A stretch of DNA of 64,000 nucleotides from Bryobacteraceae bacterium (lineage in GTDB: Bacteria > Acidobacteriota > Terriglobia > Bryobacterales > Bryobacteraceae). Within the stretch, counting starts at the first letter, position 1. The number at the start of each line of letters is the position of its first letter. This document shows positions 8,020 through 17,008 of this stretch, piece after piece. A program made the position numbers and the translations under genes. The notes beneath the pieces were generated by a model. The model was given only the letters and a program-made list of their open reading frames with translations, made no database searches and was not told where the DNA came from. The DNA lies in NCBI GenBank assembly GCA_026002875.1, contig BPGE01000001.1:1302001-1366000 (forward strand), written 5' to 3'.

Positions 8020-10557
8020 ATGAGGGGCATGGCTGGGCTTGTGCTGTTCGGCTGCTCTCTGACTGTTGCTGCGCAGTCTCCCGTAGACTTCAAGCGCGAC
8101 GTCGAGCCTCTTCTGGAGAAGCGGTGCGTCCCCTGTCACAACGCATCTCTCTCCCAGAACGGGGTTCGGTTCGACGACCCGAAGGCGGCTCTCGCAGGAG
8201 GGTACTCCGGGCCGGTCATTGTCCCTGCTGATCCGGACGGATCGAAGCTGATCCAGCGGGTCACGTCGACAGACAAGAAACTCCGCATGCCGCCGGCCGG
8301 ACCGCCGTTGACGCCGGCCGAGATTGGCGTTCTTCGGGAGTGGATCGCCGGCGGCGCACGCATTCCGCAGGAGGCTGCAAAACCGCAGGCAGCTCCTGCG
8401 CCCCCTGCTGCCGCAAGCGGGCATTGGGCTTTCCGGCCGATCGCGCGGCCGCCGTTGCCGGATGTCACGCTTCGCTCGTGGGTCGCGAATCCGATTGACC
8501 GCTTCGTGCTGGCCCGGCTGGAGCGGGAAGGCATCTCCCCATCGCCTCAGGCTCCGAAGGCGGTCCAGCTGCGGCGGCTGACGCTCGATCTCACGGGATT
8601 GCCGCCGACGCCCGAAGAAGTGCGCGCATTTCTCGCCGATTCGCGTCCGGATGCTTACGAACGGGCTGTGGAACGGCTCCTTGCGTCTCCGCACTATGCC
8701 GAACAGCGGGCGCGCGCCTGGCTCGACGCAGCGCGGTACGGAGACAGCGACGGTCTCGAAAAGGATCTGGTCCGTCCGTGGGCGTGGCGCTGGCGGCAGT
8801 GGGTGATTGAAGCCTTCCACAAGGACATGCCGTTCGATCAGTTCACGATCGAACAACTGGCCGGAGACCTGCTGCCGGGCGCCACCGTCGAGCAGCGCAT
8901 CGCCACGGGCTTCCACCGGAACGCCCTCACGAACCGGGAAGGCGGAACCGACCCGGAGGAAAACCGCTTCGAGCAGCTCGTCAACCGGGTCAACACCACC
9001 GCCACAACCTGGCTGGGACTGACGGCGGGCTGCGCCCAGTGCCACGACCACAAGTACGATCCGCTCAAGCAGAAGGAATACTACCAGCTGCTCGCTTTCT
9101 TCGCGCGCAGCGAGGAAATCAACATCGATGCGCCGCTGCCCGGCGAATTCGGCGAATGGATGCGGCGCCGCCCGGAATATCTCCAGAAGCGGGAAGCGTT
9201 GATCCGCGAATTCGACGTGGAATCGCTCCAGGAGGAATGGGAAGAAAAAATCCGGTGGACGATGGACAATCCCGGAAAAGACCCCGACTGGGATTTTGCC
9301 GTTTCCAACAGCCGGCCCATGCTGGACCGATTCGAATATCTTCTGCGAAAAGGGAAAAAAGCCCGTACAGAAAAAGAAAATGAGGCTGTTTTCTACTGGT
9401 TTGTCCGCAACCCCGGGCCGCTGAAGCCTGACCGCGACATCGACAGAATCCGCTGCCTGGCTGAATTCCGGCGGCGGCTCGACAAGCTCGACCGGGAATA
9501 TCCGCGCCTTTCGCAGGCCATGGCGATGTTCGAGCTGGAGGAGCCCCCGCAAACCTACATCGCCCTGAAAGGCGATTTCCGCGCCCGAGGACTGCCTGTG
9601 GAGCCGGACGTGCCCGCGTTTCTTCCGGCGCTGCCCAAAGATGCACCCCGCAACCGTCTGACGCTGGCGCGGTGGCTGGTTTCGAGCGAGAATCCCCTCA
9701 CAGCCCGCGTCATCGTCAACCGCCTCTGGCAGGAGTTTTTCGGCCAGGGGCTGGTGAAGACCAGCGAGGACTTCGGCACGCAGGGCGAAGCGCCGTCCCA
9801 CCCGGAACTGCTTGACTGGCTGGCCTCCGAATTCCGGGACAACGGATGGAGCGTGAAACACCTGGTCCGGCTGATCGTGACATCGTCCACTTACCGGCAG
9901 AGCTCGCACGTTCGCCGGGATCTGCTGGAGAAAGATCCCGAAAACCGGCTGCTGGCCCGTCAGTCGCGGATCCGCCTTCAGGCGGAGAACATCCGCGACG
10001 CGGCTCTGGCCGCCGCCGGGCTTCTCAACACGCAGGTGGGCGGGCCGAGCGTCCGGCCTCCGCAACCGAAGGGCGTGGCTGAACTGGGCTACGCCAACAG
10101 CGTGAAATGGGTGGACGACGAGGGTCCGTCCCGCTACCGCCGCGGACTCTATATCCACTTCCAGCGCACCGCCCCTTACCCGATGCTGATGAATTTCGAC
10201 GCGCCGGACTCGTTCATTTCCTGCGCGCGCCGGCGGCGGTCGAACTCGCCCCTGCAGGCGCTGAACCTTCTGAACGATCCGGTGTTTTTCGAAGCCGCGC
10301 AGTCGCTTGCCCTGCGCGTGCTGCGGGAGGCGCCGCCGGAGCAGCGGATTGATCATGCGTTTCTGCTGGCCCTCGGGCGCATGCCTTCGGGCCGCGAACG
10401 CGAGCGCATGGAGCGTTTCCTGCGCGAGCACTCGGCGGCTCTCGAGGCGCGGCAGGGCCAGCCGCAACAGCTGCTGCCCCTGCACCCCGAACAGGCAGCC
10501 TGGACCAGCGCCGCCCGAGCCCTGCTGAACCTGGAAGAATTCATGACCCGGGAGTGA
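8020..10557 (+). CDS. Exported cytochrome/DUF1549-DUF1553 protein (PSCyt1-PSCyt2-PSD1)
   Basis: The 845-residue protein opens with a signal peptide (hydrophobic core residues 4-18). A planctomycete-type cytochrome c domain with a CxxCH haem site (CVPCH, residues 36-40) and MPPAGPPL follows. The DUF1549 domain follows from about residue 145 and carries a second CxxCH (CAQCHDHKYDPL) typical of the family. The C-terminal DUF1553 domain spans about residues 560-800 (NRLWQEFFGQGLV, DDEGPSRYRRGLY). Such proteins abound in Planctomycetes and Solibacter and are linked to polysaccharide or sulfated-glycan breakdown; their reaction is not established. The downstream DUF1501 gene, 7 nt away, is the standard partner. 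The start at 8020 was chosen because upstream in-frame codons encode no signal peptide. Confidence 0.9.
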   Translation: MRGMAGLVLFGCSLTVAAQSPVDFKRDVEPLLEKRCVPCHNASLSQNGVRFDDPKAALAGGYSGPVIVPADPDGSKLIQRVTSTDKKLRMPPAGPPLTPAEIGVLREWIAGGARIPQEAAKPQAAPAPPAAASGHWAFRPIARPPLPDVTLRSWVANPIDRFVLARLEREGISPSPQAPKAVQLRRLTLDLTGLPPTPEEVRAFLADSRPDAYERAVERLLASPHYAEQRARAWLDAARYGDSDGLEKDLVRPWAWRWRQWVIEAFHKDMPFDQFTIEQLAGDLLPGATVEQRIATGFHRNALTNREGGTDPEENRFEQLVNRVNTTATTWLGLTAGCAQCHDHKYDPLKQKEYYQLLAFFARSEEINIDAPLPGEFGEWMRRRPEYLQKREALIREFDVESLQEEWEEKIRWTMDNPGKDPDWDFAVSNSRPMLDRFEYLLRKGKKARTEKENEAVFYWFVRNPGPLKPDRDIDRIRCLAEFRRRLDKLDREYPRLSQAMAMFELEEPPQTYIALKGDFRARGLPVEPDVPAFLPALPKDAPRNRLTLARWLVSSENPLTARVIVNRLWQEFFGQGLVKTSEDFGTQGEAPSHPELLDWLASEFRDNGWSVKHLVRLIVTSSTYRQSSHVRRDLLEKDPENRLLARQSRIRLQAENIRDAALAAAGLLNTQVGGPSVRPPQPKGVAELGYANSVKWVDDEGPSRYRRGLYIHFQRTAPYPMLMNFDAPDSFISCARRRRSNSPLQALNLLNDPVFFEAAQSLALRVLREAPPEQRIDHAFLLALGRMPSGRERERMERFLREHSAALEARQGQPQQLLPLHPEQAAWTSAARALLNLEEFMTRE

Positions 10558-10564
10558 GCCTGCC

Positions 10565-11995
10565 ATGAACGAACGCGATTTGCGCTTCCTGCTCCGCCGC
10601 CGGCGATTCCTCAAGGAAGTGGCGTGCGGCATCGGCATGATGGGGTTGGCCGATCTGCTGGCCGCCGACGGACGGACGGCGGACACAGCCAATCCGTTGG
10701 CGCCGAGAAAGCCGCATTTTCCCGGCAAGGCGAAAAACGTCATTTTCATGTTCATGGAAGGCGCGCCCAGCCAGATGGATCTGTATGATCCAAAGCCGGC
10801 GCTTCAGAAATACGCCGGCCAGCCGCTGCCGGACTCGCTCGCCTCGCAACTCAGACTGGCTTTCACGAAAAAAGACGCGAAGATTCTGCCCAGTCCCCGC
10901 GTTTTCCGGCCGCACGGCCAGAGCGGGATCGAGTTTTCCGACTACATTCCCCATATCGCTTCCTGCGCGGACGATCTTTGCCTTGTGCGGTCGATGCAGA
11001 CGGAGGCGTTCAACCACCACCCGGGGCAGGCGCTGCTGTTCACGGGCTCCATCCAGCTTGGCCGCCCGACGATGGGCGCCTGGGTCCTGTACGGACTCGG
11101 CAGCGAGTCGAAAAACCTGCCGGGCTTTGTGGTGCTCAGCTCGGGCGTCGGAACCAGCGGCGGGGCTTCCAATTTTTCCTGCGGCTTCATGCCGTCCCAC
11201 TACCAGGGGACTCTGTTCCGCAACTCCGGCGATCCCATCCTCTATCTGTCGAATCCCGAGGGCGTCTCCGCCGAAACGCAGCGCGAGACGCTGGACCTGA
11301 TCGGCGATCTGAACCGCGAGCACCTGTCCGAGACGGGCGATCAGGAAATCGCGTCCCGCATCGCGAACTACGAGCTCGCCTGGCGCATGCAGTCAGCCGC
11401 TCCGGAGCTGGCCGATCTTTCCAGCGAGCCGAAACATATCCGGGAGATGTACGGGCTGGACGATCCGGTGACGCGTCAGTTCGCCACCAACTGCATCCTC
11501 GCGCGCAGGCTGGTGGAGCGGGGCGTGCGGTTCGTCCTGATGATGGACGCCAGCTGGGACCAGCACACGTACCTGAACAGGGACCTGAAGAAAAATTGCG
11601 ACCGCACGGACAAACCGACGGCGGCGCTGATCAAGGATCTCAAGCAGCGCGGACTGCTCGAGTCAACGCTGGTGGTTTGGGGCGGCGAGTTCGGCCGCAC
11701 GCCGATCGTGGAGATCCGGAACACCGCCGATCCGGAGAACGCCGGCCGCGACCATCATCCGCTTGCTTATTCGATGTGGCTCGCCGGCGGCGGCATCCGC
11801 GGAGGGCAGGTGATCGGGAAGACGGACGAGCTTGGTTTCAACGTGGTGGAAGATCCCGTGCATGTCCACGACCTTCAGGCCACGATCCTGCATTGCCTCG
11901 GGTTCGATCACACCCGCCTGACCTACCGGCACATGGGGCGAGACTTCCGCCTGACGGATGTGCACGGCGAAGTCGTCCAGAAAATGCTCGCCTGA
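10565..11995 (+). CDS. DUF1501 family protein, Tat-exported
   Basis: The 476-residue protein has a twin-arginine-like leader (RRRRFLKEVACG, residues 13-24). An alkaline-phosphatase/sulfatase-superfamily fold follows, recognisable by NVIFMFMEGAPSQMDLYDPKP, the FNHHPGQALLFTG segment, the WGGEFGRTP motif and the DHHPLAYSMWLAGGGIRGG motif near the C-terminus. These are the hallmarks of DUF1501. The family is nearly always next to DUF1549/DUF1553 genes, as here (7-nt gap, one operon). A hydrolase role on an exported substrate is plausible from the fold but unproven. Its end is 8 nt from the convergent TrmO gene. Confidence 0.9.
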   Translation: MNERDLRFLLRRRRFLKEVACGIGMMGLADLLAADGRTADTANPLAPRKPHFPGKAKNVIFMFMEGAPSQMDLYDPKPALQKYAGQPLPDSLASQLRLAFTKKDAKILPSPRVFRPHGQSGIEFSDYIPHIASCADDLCLVRSMQTEAFNHHPGQALLFTGSIQLGRPTMGAWVLYGLGSESKNLPGFVVLSSGVGTSGGASNFSCGFMPSHYQGTLFRNSGDPILYLSNPEGVSAETQRETLDLIGDLNREHLSETGDQEIASRIANYELAWRMQSAAPELADLSSEPKHIREMYGLDDPVTRQFATNCILARRLVERGVRFVLMMDASWDQHTYLNRDLKKNCDRTDKPTAALIKDLKQRGLLESTLVVWGGEFGRTPIVEIRNTADPENAGRDHHPLAYSMWLAGGGIRGGQVIGKTDELGFNVVEDPVHVHDLQATILHCLGFDHTRLTYRHMGRDFRLTDVHGEVVQKMLA

Positions 11996-12003
11996 TCCGT
12001 GCG

Positions 12004-12798
12004 CTAAATCAGGCGGAATTCGAACAGTTCCTCGTCGCCGGCGGCGAGAACATCGGCGGGGAGCGGATCGCGCGGGAGGTATTCGGCGCGCCCGTCGATG
12101 ACCACGGCGGGGCCGCTGTGGAAGACCAGGGTTCCGCGTCCGGCTGTCGCGCGCGTGATGCCCTGAAGGGCATCGACGAGAACTGGCCGGGCGAGAGGAA
12201 CCGTGATCCGGTAGCCGCCGGGATCGTTCATCTCATGAACCGCAGCCCTGTAGTGCTCGAAGATCCGCACGCCCAGCTCGAGTTCGGGGCTGCGCTCCCC
12301 ATGAAACTGGACCGCCTGGACCAGCAGGCTTTCCCGCAGGTCTTCGCGGGAGCGGGGCTTGCCCACCTGCCTGCCCGCGGCGCTGAAGATGAGGTCCCGG
12401 TTGATGAAATACGGCTTGATGTCGATGACCGGCGTGCCGTCGAGGAAATCGAGGCGGTCGACATCCAGACGCCTGCCATCGCGCCTGAGCAGGCGGGCGG
12501 CTGTCAGACCGATGGGATTCGGACGGGCAGGCGAGCGGACCGCGAAGACGCCATGAAGGCCTTCAGGACCCGTCTCTGTCACGCCTCTCGGCGTCACCTG
12601 CAGGACATCTCTCTCGGAGACCCCCTGCATCAGCCAGCCGAAAACCCAGATGTGCGAATGTTTCTCGATCCTGTGCAGGGCGGGTTCGAATTCCGGGCGG
12701 ATCTCGATGCTGGCCGGCACGCCCCATACGGGCATTTCTTTCCGTTCCCGGACGGCGCACCGGACGACGCCGACCGGCTTCAGTTCCCATTCCGTCAT
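12004..12798 (-). CDS. trmO: TrmO-like tRNA t6A37 methyltransferase with a degenerate FmdE-like C-terminal domain
   Basis: Residues 1-140 are a TsaA/TrmO (UPF0066) domain: KHSHIWVFGW, then RSPARPNPIG at residues 88-97, and DGTPVIDIKPY at 120-130. TrmO uses SAM to methylate N6-threonylcarbamoyladenosine at position 37 of tRNAs. The C-terminal half (about residues 155-235) resembles the FmdE domain: FHGE..PELELGVR corresponds to FHGHLCPG..xGxR, and VDALQGITRATAGRGTLVF to VDAIQVLTGCTFGKGNLIF. The zinc-binding Cys/His residues of that domain are missing. Typical bacterial TrmO proteins are about 235 residues with a different C-terminal domain. The BON gene upstream ends 3 nt from its start, so the two are probably cotranscribed. 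Confidence 0.8.
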   Translation of the reverse strand: MTEWELKPVGVVRCAVRERKEMPVWGVPASIEIRPEFEPALHRIEKHSHIWVFGWLMQGVSERDVLQVTPRGVTETGPEGLHGVFAVRSPARPNPIGLTAARLLRRDGRRLDVDRLDFLDGTPVIDIKPYFINRDLIFSAAGRQVGKPRSREDLRESLLVQAVQFHGERSPELELGVRIFEHYRAAVHEMNDPGGYRITVPLARPVLVDALQGITRATAGRGTLVFHSGPAVVIDGRAEYLPRDPLPADVLAAGDEELFEFRLI

Positions 12799-12801
12799 GC
12801 G

Positions 12802-13092
12802 TCAAAGTCCAGCGGGTCTTACGGTCAGTTCGTTGATGACGTTCTTCACGCCTTTGATCTTCCGGGCCAGTTTGTCGGCCTTTTTGCGGGCTTTTTCCGA
12901 CCTCACCGCCCCTCTCAACGTCACGACTCCATCCTTCACGGTGATGTCGAGCGCGCCGCCCCGCACGTCGGGATCGCCGGCCAGACGCCGCCGCACGAGG
13001 TCGTAGATCTCGTCATCGCTGGAGGCCTGCTGCAAGGCGGCCGCGGAGACGACAGTCAGCAGAAAAATGAGAACCAGCGCCAGAACTCTCAT
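12802..13092 (-). CDS. Secreted BON-domain protein
   Basis: A 96-residue protein with a signal peptide (residues 1-20, ending near ALQQA). A single BON domain covers about residues 25-92: DDEIYDLVRRRL, a DITVKDGVVTLRGAV strand pair, and VKNVINEL. BON domains bind phospholipid membranes and occur in periplasmic stress proteins such as OsmY. A GAGGGTG ribosome-binding site precedes the ATG. The trmO gene follows after 3 nt. A housekeeping envelope-stability role is inference only. Confidence 0.85.
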   Translation of the reverse strand: MRVLALVLIFLLTVVSAAALQQASSDDEIYDLVRRRLAGDPDVRGGALDITVKDGVVTLRGAVRSEKARKKADKLARKIKGVKNVINELTVRPAGL

Positions 13093-13266
13093 GGGGCACC
13101 CTCTTCACAATAAGGGATTCCGAAGGCCTGCGGGAAGTGACGCGAGAGCGGCTTTCCGTGATGCCCGCGGGCCAGGAGGGCGGGCGCCCGCACCGGCAGC
13201 CTGCCGTCAGGGGCCGCTGCGCAACGGGGAGTGTTGCGCGCCGGATCCGGACGGCAATGAGAGCGC

Positions 13267-14193
13267 CTATCCAGCCAGGGCCTGATCCATGCGGCGCACG
13301 GTGTCGTCCACCTCCGCCTCGCTCAGCATGCCGATGGTGACGGCGTCCACGAGTCCGTTCTGGAAGACGAACTTCAGGGACGCGTCGCGCTCTTCCGGCT
13401 TGTTGATCCTGCCAGCGCCGAAGATTTTCATGCCGATGATCCCCTTCCCGGCTGCTTTGGCCTGCTTCAGGTGCGGGACCACCTCTTCCACGGAAGCGTC
13501 CATGTGGGCCGCCTTGCCGACATGATTGATGCGGGCCAGGATCACGTCCACCCACGGCGACGCGCAGGCGATCTTGAGCGCGCCGAAGTCGTGGCAGGAG
13601 ACGCCAACGGCCTTCACGATGCCCTTCGCCTTGAGCTCGTTGAGTTCATCCATGCCGCGGGCGAAATCCTGAGTCCAGCGGTCGTTCATCATGCAATGAA
13701 GAAGAACGATTTCCAGAAAATCCGTGTTGAGTTCCTTGCGGAATCGGTCCACTTCCGCCCGGGCGCCGCCGGAATACGCATTCCAATATTCCGTGCGCGG
13801 CCAGATTTTGGTCAGGATCGTGTACTTCTCGCGCGGAATGCCTTCCAGCGCCCGGCGCAGATACTGGTGCGAGCCGTAGAGGTCGGCCGTATCCATGAAC
13901 GTGACGCCCAGGTCGATGTCGCGGCGGACGAGGGACGTGAAAGCCCGGGTGCCGATCCGCGTGTGCTCGCTGGAGCGGCCGCTGCCGTTGAAACCTGTGC
14001 CCTGCGCCAGCCGGGTCACGCGGACGCCGGTCTTGCCGAGCGTGACCCACTCGGCAGCCTTCGAAGGTGCGGAGGCGCGGGCGCTGCTGCTGCCCGAAGC
14101 GGCGGCTGCTGCTGCGGTTCCCATGACGGCGGCGAACTGGCGGCGGCTGACACCAGCGGAAACGTTGGAGGAAAGGTTGCGGCGGTCGCTCAT
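13267..14193 (-). CDS. Tat-exported aldo/keto reductase
   Basis: The 308-residue protein has a twin-arginine leader (SRRQFAAVMGTAAAAAAS, residues 16-33) and then an aldo/keto reductase barrel. The visible active-site elements are MDTADLYGSH (catalytic Tyr), ILTKIW (Lys) and VSCHDFGAL. The C-terminal segment AAGKGIIGMKIFGAGR resembles that of predicted exported oxidoreductases of this family. Exported versions are common in Solibacter-like bacteria, where NAD(P)H would have to be bound before Tat export. Substrate unknown. The start lies behind a GAGGGAG ribosome-binding site. Confidence 0.85.
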   Translation of the reverse strand: MSDRRNLSSNVSAGVSRRQFAAVMGTAAAAAASGSSSARASAPSKAAEWVTLGKTGVRVTRLAQGTGFNGSGRSSEHTRIGTRAFTSLVRRDIDLGVTFMDTADLYGSHQYLRRALEGIPREKYTILTKIWPRTEYWNAYSGGARAEVDRFRKELNTDFLEIVLLHCMMNDRWTQDFARGMDELNELKAKGIVKAVGVSCHDFGALKIACASPWVDVILARINHVGKAAHMDASVEEVVPHLKQAKAAGKGIIGMKIFGAGRINKPEERDASLKFVFQNGLVDAVTIGMLSEAEVDDTVRRMDQALAG

Positions 14194-14289
14194 GGTTCGG
14201 CTCCCTCTGCGAAGATGATCGCGGGCCTACGGCCCGGGTGTCCCTATCTTATCAGCGGCAGACCTGTCCGCGCGCGGGAGACCGCAGCT

Positions 14290-16956
14290 CTACTCCGGGT
14301 TGATGTAGAACTCGTACCAGATTGTCGGGCCGGAGTCTCCAATGCGGAAGCGCGCCCTGCCGTCCGCGTCTTCGACGGGCACTTCAGCGAAGCGGTTGCC
14401 GTTTTCATCCAGCGCCCAGACGGCCACCCGCCAGGGCGCCACGGGCAGCGTGATCCGGGCCGGAATGACTTCGACGAGCGCGGGAGCGCGGCCCCAATTG
14501 CGGCCGACCGAGTTTTTCTGCGCATTTTTCCAGATCTGGCCCGTGTTTTCGTGATCGCCCGTGGCAACGATCACGCCCCAGGCTTCGCTGCTGCCGTCGA
14601 GAGCCGCGCCGTCGCGCGCAGTGATGGCGATGGTGGACCACCCCTGCCGGGTCTGGCCGGGCTCGATCACCACGCCGCCCAGGTCGTACGTGCCGCCGTC
14701 TGTGAACCCCAGAAGCGCCTTGGTGGCCGGAGTGTCCACCGTCAGCACGCCGCCGCTGGAGTTTTCGACGCTCCACACGATCTGCCCGGTGTCGGACGCG
14801 TAGACAGGGCCGGGCGGCGCCGGGAGGGGTTCGCCGGATCCTGCGGCGTCTTCGCCGACCGCCAGCGCCACGCGGGACACGAGGCCCAACGAGGCTGGGA
14901 CGTCGATGCTGGAGCCGTCCGCGATCCGCCAGGCGCGTCCGCTGTTCACCACGGCGTTCAATTCCACGGCCGGATCGAAACGGACGGCGTATTCCGCGGC
15001 CGCCGGTTCGACGTCGCCGCGCCGGAACAGCGAGGCGGCGATCAGGGAGTTGGCCATCTTGCCCGGATTTCCGCCAGTGTCGAAAAATCCGGTCACGTAT
15101 TCGTCCGTGCCAGTCGGATATTCGAAAAACCAGATTCCGTCCCAATCCTGCAAAGCTCCATAGGCGGCGATGAACAGGGGCATCTCCGTCGAATAGGTAT
15201 TCGGGGAGGAATGCTGGTATTCGGTGACGTTGTGCGGCTTGCCTTTGACGCGCTGGCGCGCCATCGCGGCGATTGTCGAGTTTCGCGGGCTGTTCACCAT
15301 CGAGACATTCGTCACGGTCCAGTTGTCCGGGCTCCAGTCCTGGCCGGCCGGGAACTGCGGGTGCTGCCAGTAGGCGTGCGAGTCCATGGCGTCCATGCCG
15401 CTCTGCGCATTCGGCGGGCTGTTGGCGATGATCGTCGCGAACACAACGCCGCGGTAGCCCAGCTCTTCTTTCACGTACCGCCGCATTTCGTCCCAATATT
15501 TCTTTTCCAGATCCAGAGCGAACCGCACCCAATCCCGGCGCTGGCCGAGCGTGGCGCCGGCCCCGGCGCGGGCCACGTTGGGCACGTTGCCCCCTTCCAG
15601 GCTCGCGCCTTCCGGCAGCACCCCGATCTGGCCGCCTTCCCGGAATTCGACCTGGGCGAGCCAGACGCGCGCCGCGCGGTCGCCGAACCCGTTGAAGTTG
15701 ATCCGCGCGTTGGACTCGGTCACCGTGCTCTGGAAGGTGATCGAATACTGCTGCCAGCCGGTTCCCAGGGTGACGGAGATGGCGGGGGCGAGGCTGGCCC
15801 AGTCGGTGTGCGCGCGTTGCAGGCCGGCATTGAGAGGCGTAGCGGCGGACGCTTTCGCCCAGAAACGGAACGTATAGATCTTGCCGCTCTCGACCGAAAG
15901 CCGCGGCTGATTCAGTTGCACATGCCAGTTGGCGCTGCCCGGCGCCTGCACCTCGAGCAGCAGAGCTGGGCCGCCGTTGAAGTCGTTTGAAACCGAGGCC
16001 GCAGCCCGCGCGTTCTGGTGGCACTCGAGGGTCCATTGCAGTCCGCTGGTCCAGCATCCGCCCGACCAGCCGGCCGCAGTGACTGAAAAATCGCCATTCG
16101 AGAGGAGATTCGCTCCGAGCTCCTGATCGATGACGCCCCAGCCCTGTTTCAGGGCTTCTGTGGATTCGTACTTCGCCCGCAACCACTCGTTCCACTTCGC
16201 CTGGAGGTCTCGCCGGTAACGTTCGGGCATGGCGTCCGTGACGCCCTCGAACCATTTCTGCACCAGCCCGTTTTCGTTCATGATTTCAACGAAGGCGACC
16301 GCCGGGTCCTGCGCCAGCGGCGTGTTGTCCCTGTAAGGGTTGGGCGCCGTCAGCAGCTTCCGTGCATGCTCTTTGTGCAGATCCAGAGCCGTCTCGTTGA
16401 AAAACCCGAGAATATGCTGGTTCTTCCACTCCATTTGCGCGATCTCGTCTCCCAGCCCGTCGGAGCGCTGGAATTCGCGGCTCACCAGCAGGTTGATGTT
16501 CGAATAAATCCCGTTTTCGGCCAGTTTCGCGACGAAATAGTGCAACCGGTCGAGGCGCTCCGGCGACAGTTCGCGGGACGAGCCGCGCGCGTAATCGATG
16601 AGCACGGCGTTCTTCGCCCAGGGCGCTTCCAGGTGATGGAACCGGACGCTGTTGAAGCCGAACCGGGCGAGCCGCGCAGCGTGCGCTTCCGCTCTCACTG
16701 CATCGGGAAACGCCGTCGCTGCGCCAACGTTGACGCCGAGGAACCGGATGCGCCTCCCGTCCAGAACATAGTGGCCTTCCTCGCTGACTTCCACCCAGGG
16801 CGAATCCACGGCGATCGGCTGATTCCAGCCGGCGAAGCTCGTGATGTTGGCATCCGCGCCGAACCAGGAGAGGCGGAAGGGCTGCAGACCGCCGCCCTGC
16901 GCCTGCAGCTGTCCGCTGCAGGCCGCCAACAGCAGGAACAGATAGATGACTCCCAT
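14290..16956 (-). CDS. Secreted clan GH-A glycoside hydrolase with an inserted carbohydrate-binding domain
   Basis: The 888-residue protein has a signal peptide (LLLAACSGQLQAQ). It then has a beta/alpha-barrel start with LDGRRIRFLGVNV and FNSVRFHH as in GH5-like enzymes. The likely acid/base Glu is in EIMNENGL (about residue 224) and the nucleophile Glu in HNVTEYQHS (about residue 578). Between them, residues about 280-442 look like a CBM4/9 jelly roll (NGDFS...GW, YTFRFWAKAS, VWLAQVEF). The C-terminal 200 residues are a beta-sandwich. Substrate is probably a plant or microbial polysaccharide, not defined by the sequence. ATG 16956 has a GGGAGGCG site; the ATG 12 nt upstream overlaps the -10 hexamer. 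Confidence 0.82.
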   Translation of the reverse strand: MGVIYLFLLLAACSGQLQAQGGGLQPFRLSWFGADANITSFAGWNQPIAVDSPWVEVSEEGHYVLDGRRIRFLGVNVGAATAFPDAVRAEAHAARLARFGFNSVRFHHLEAPWAKNAVLIDYARGSSRELSPERLDRLHYFVAKLAENGIYSNINLLVSREFQRSDGLGDEIAQMEWKNQHILGFFNETALDLHKEHARKLLTAPNPYRDNTPLAQDPAVAFVEIMNENGLVQKWFEGVTDAMPERYRRDLQAKWNEWLRAKYESTEALKQGWGVIDQELGANLLSNGDFSVTAAGWSGGCWTSGLQWTLECHQNARAAASVSNDFNGGPALLLEVQAPGSANWHVQLNQPRLSVESGKIYTFRFWAKASAATPLNAGLQRAHTDWASLAPAISVTLGTGWQQYSITFQSTVTESNARINFNGFGDRAARVWLAQVEFREGGQIGVLPEGASLEGGNVPNVARAGAGATLGQRRDWVRFALDLEKKYWDEMRRYVKEELGYRGVVFATIIANSPPNAQSGMDAMDSHAYWQHPQFPAGQDWSPDNWTVTNVSMVNSPRNSTIAAMARQRVKGKPHNVTEYQHSSPNTYSTEMPLFIAAYGALQDWDGIWFFEYPTGTDEYVTGFFDTGGNPGKMANSLIAASLFRRGDVEPAAAEYAVRFDPAVELNAVVNSGRAWRIADGSSIDVPASLGLVSRVALAVGEDAAGSGEPLPAPPGPVYASDTGQIVWSVENSSGGVLTVDTPATKALLGFTDGGTYDLGGVVIEPGQTRQGWSTIAITARDGAALDGSSEAWGVIVATGDHENTGQIWKNAQKNSVGRNWGRAPALVEVIPARITLPVAPWRVAVWALDENGNRFAEVPVEDADGRARFRIGDSGPTIWYEFYINPE

Positions 16957-16966
16957 ATCGCCTCCC

Positions 16967-16972
16967 ATTCTA
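16967..16972 (-). promoter_or_regulatory. -10-like hexamer TAGAAT before the glycoside hydrolase gene
   Basis: On the minus strand TAGAAT ends 10 nt before the ATG at 16956 and overlaps the alternative ATG at 16968. This layout favours the shorter protein and a very short leader. Confidence 0.45.
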
Positions 16973-17008
16973 TGTCCCGGGCGCGCCCGATCCCAGCCGG
17001 TGAATCCC

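Noticed and set aside
10978-13113. A 711-codon plus-strand open frame running from inside the DUF1501 gene across the trmO and BON genes
   Set aside because: The product is low-complexity and antisense to two clear families; it spans gene boundaries on both strands.
13471-15990. An 839-codon plus-strand frame opposite the aldo/keto reductase and glycoside hydrolase genes
   Set aside because: No motif, His/Arg/Ala-rich, and it crosses the intergenic gap between two real minus-strand genes.
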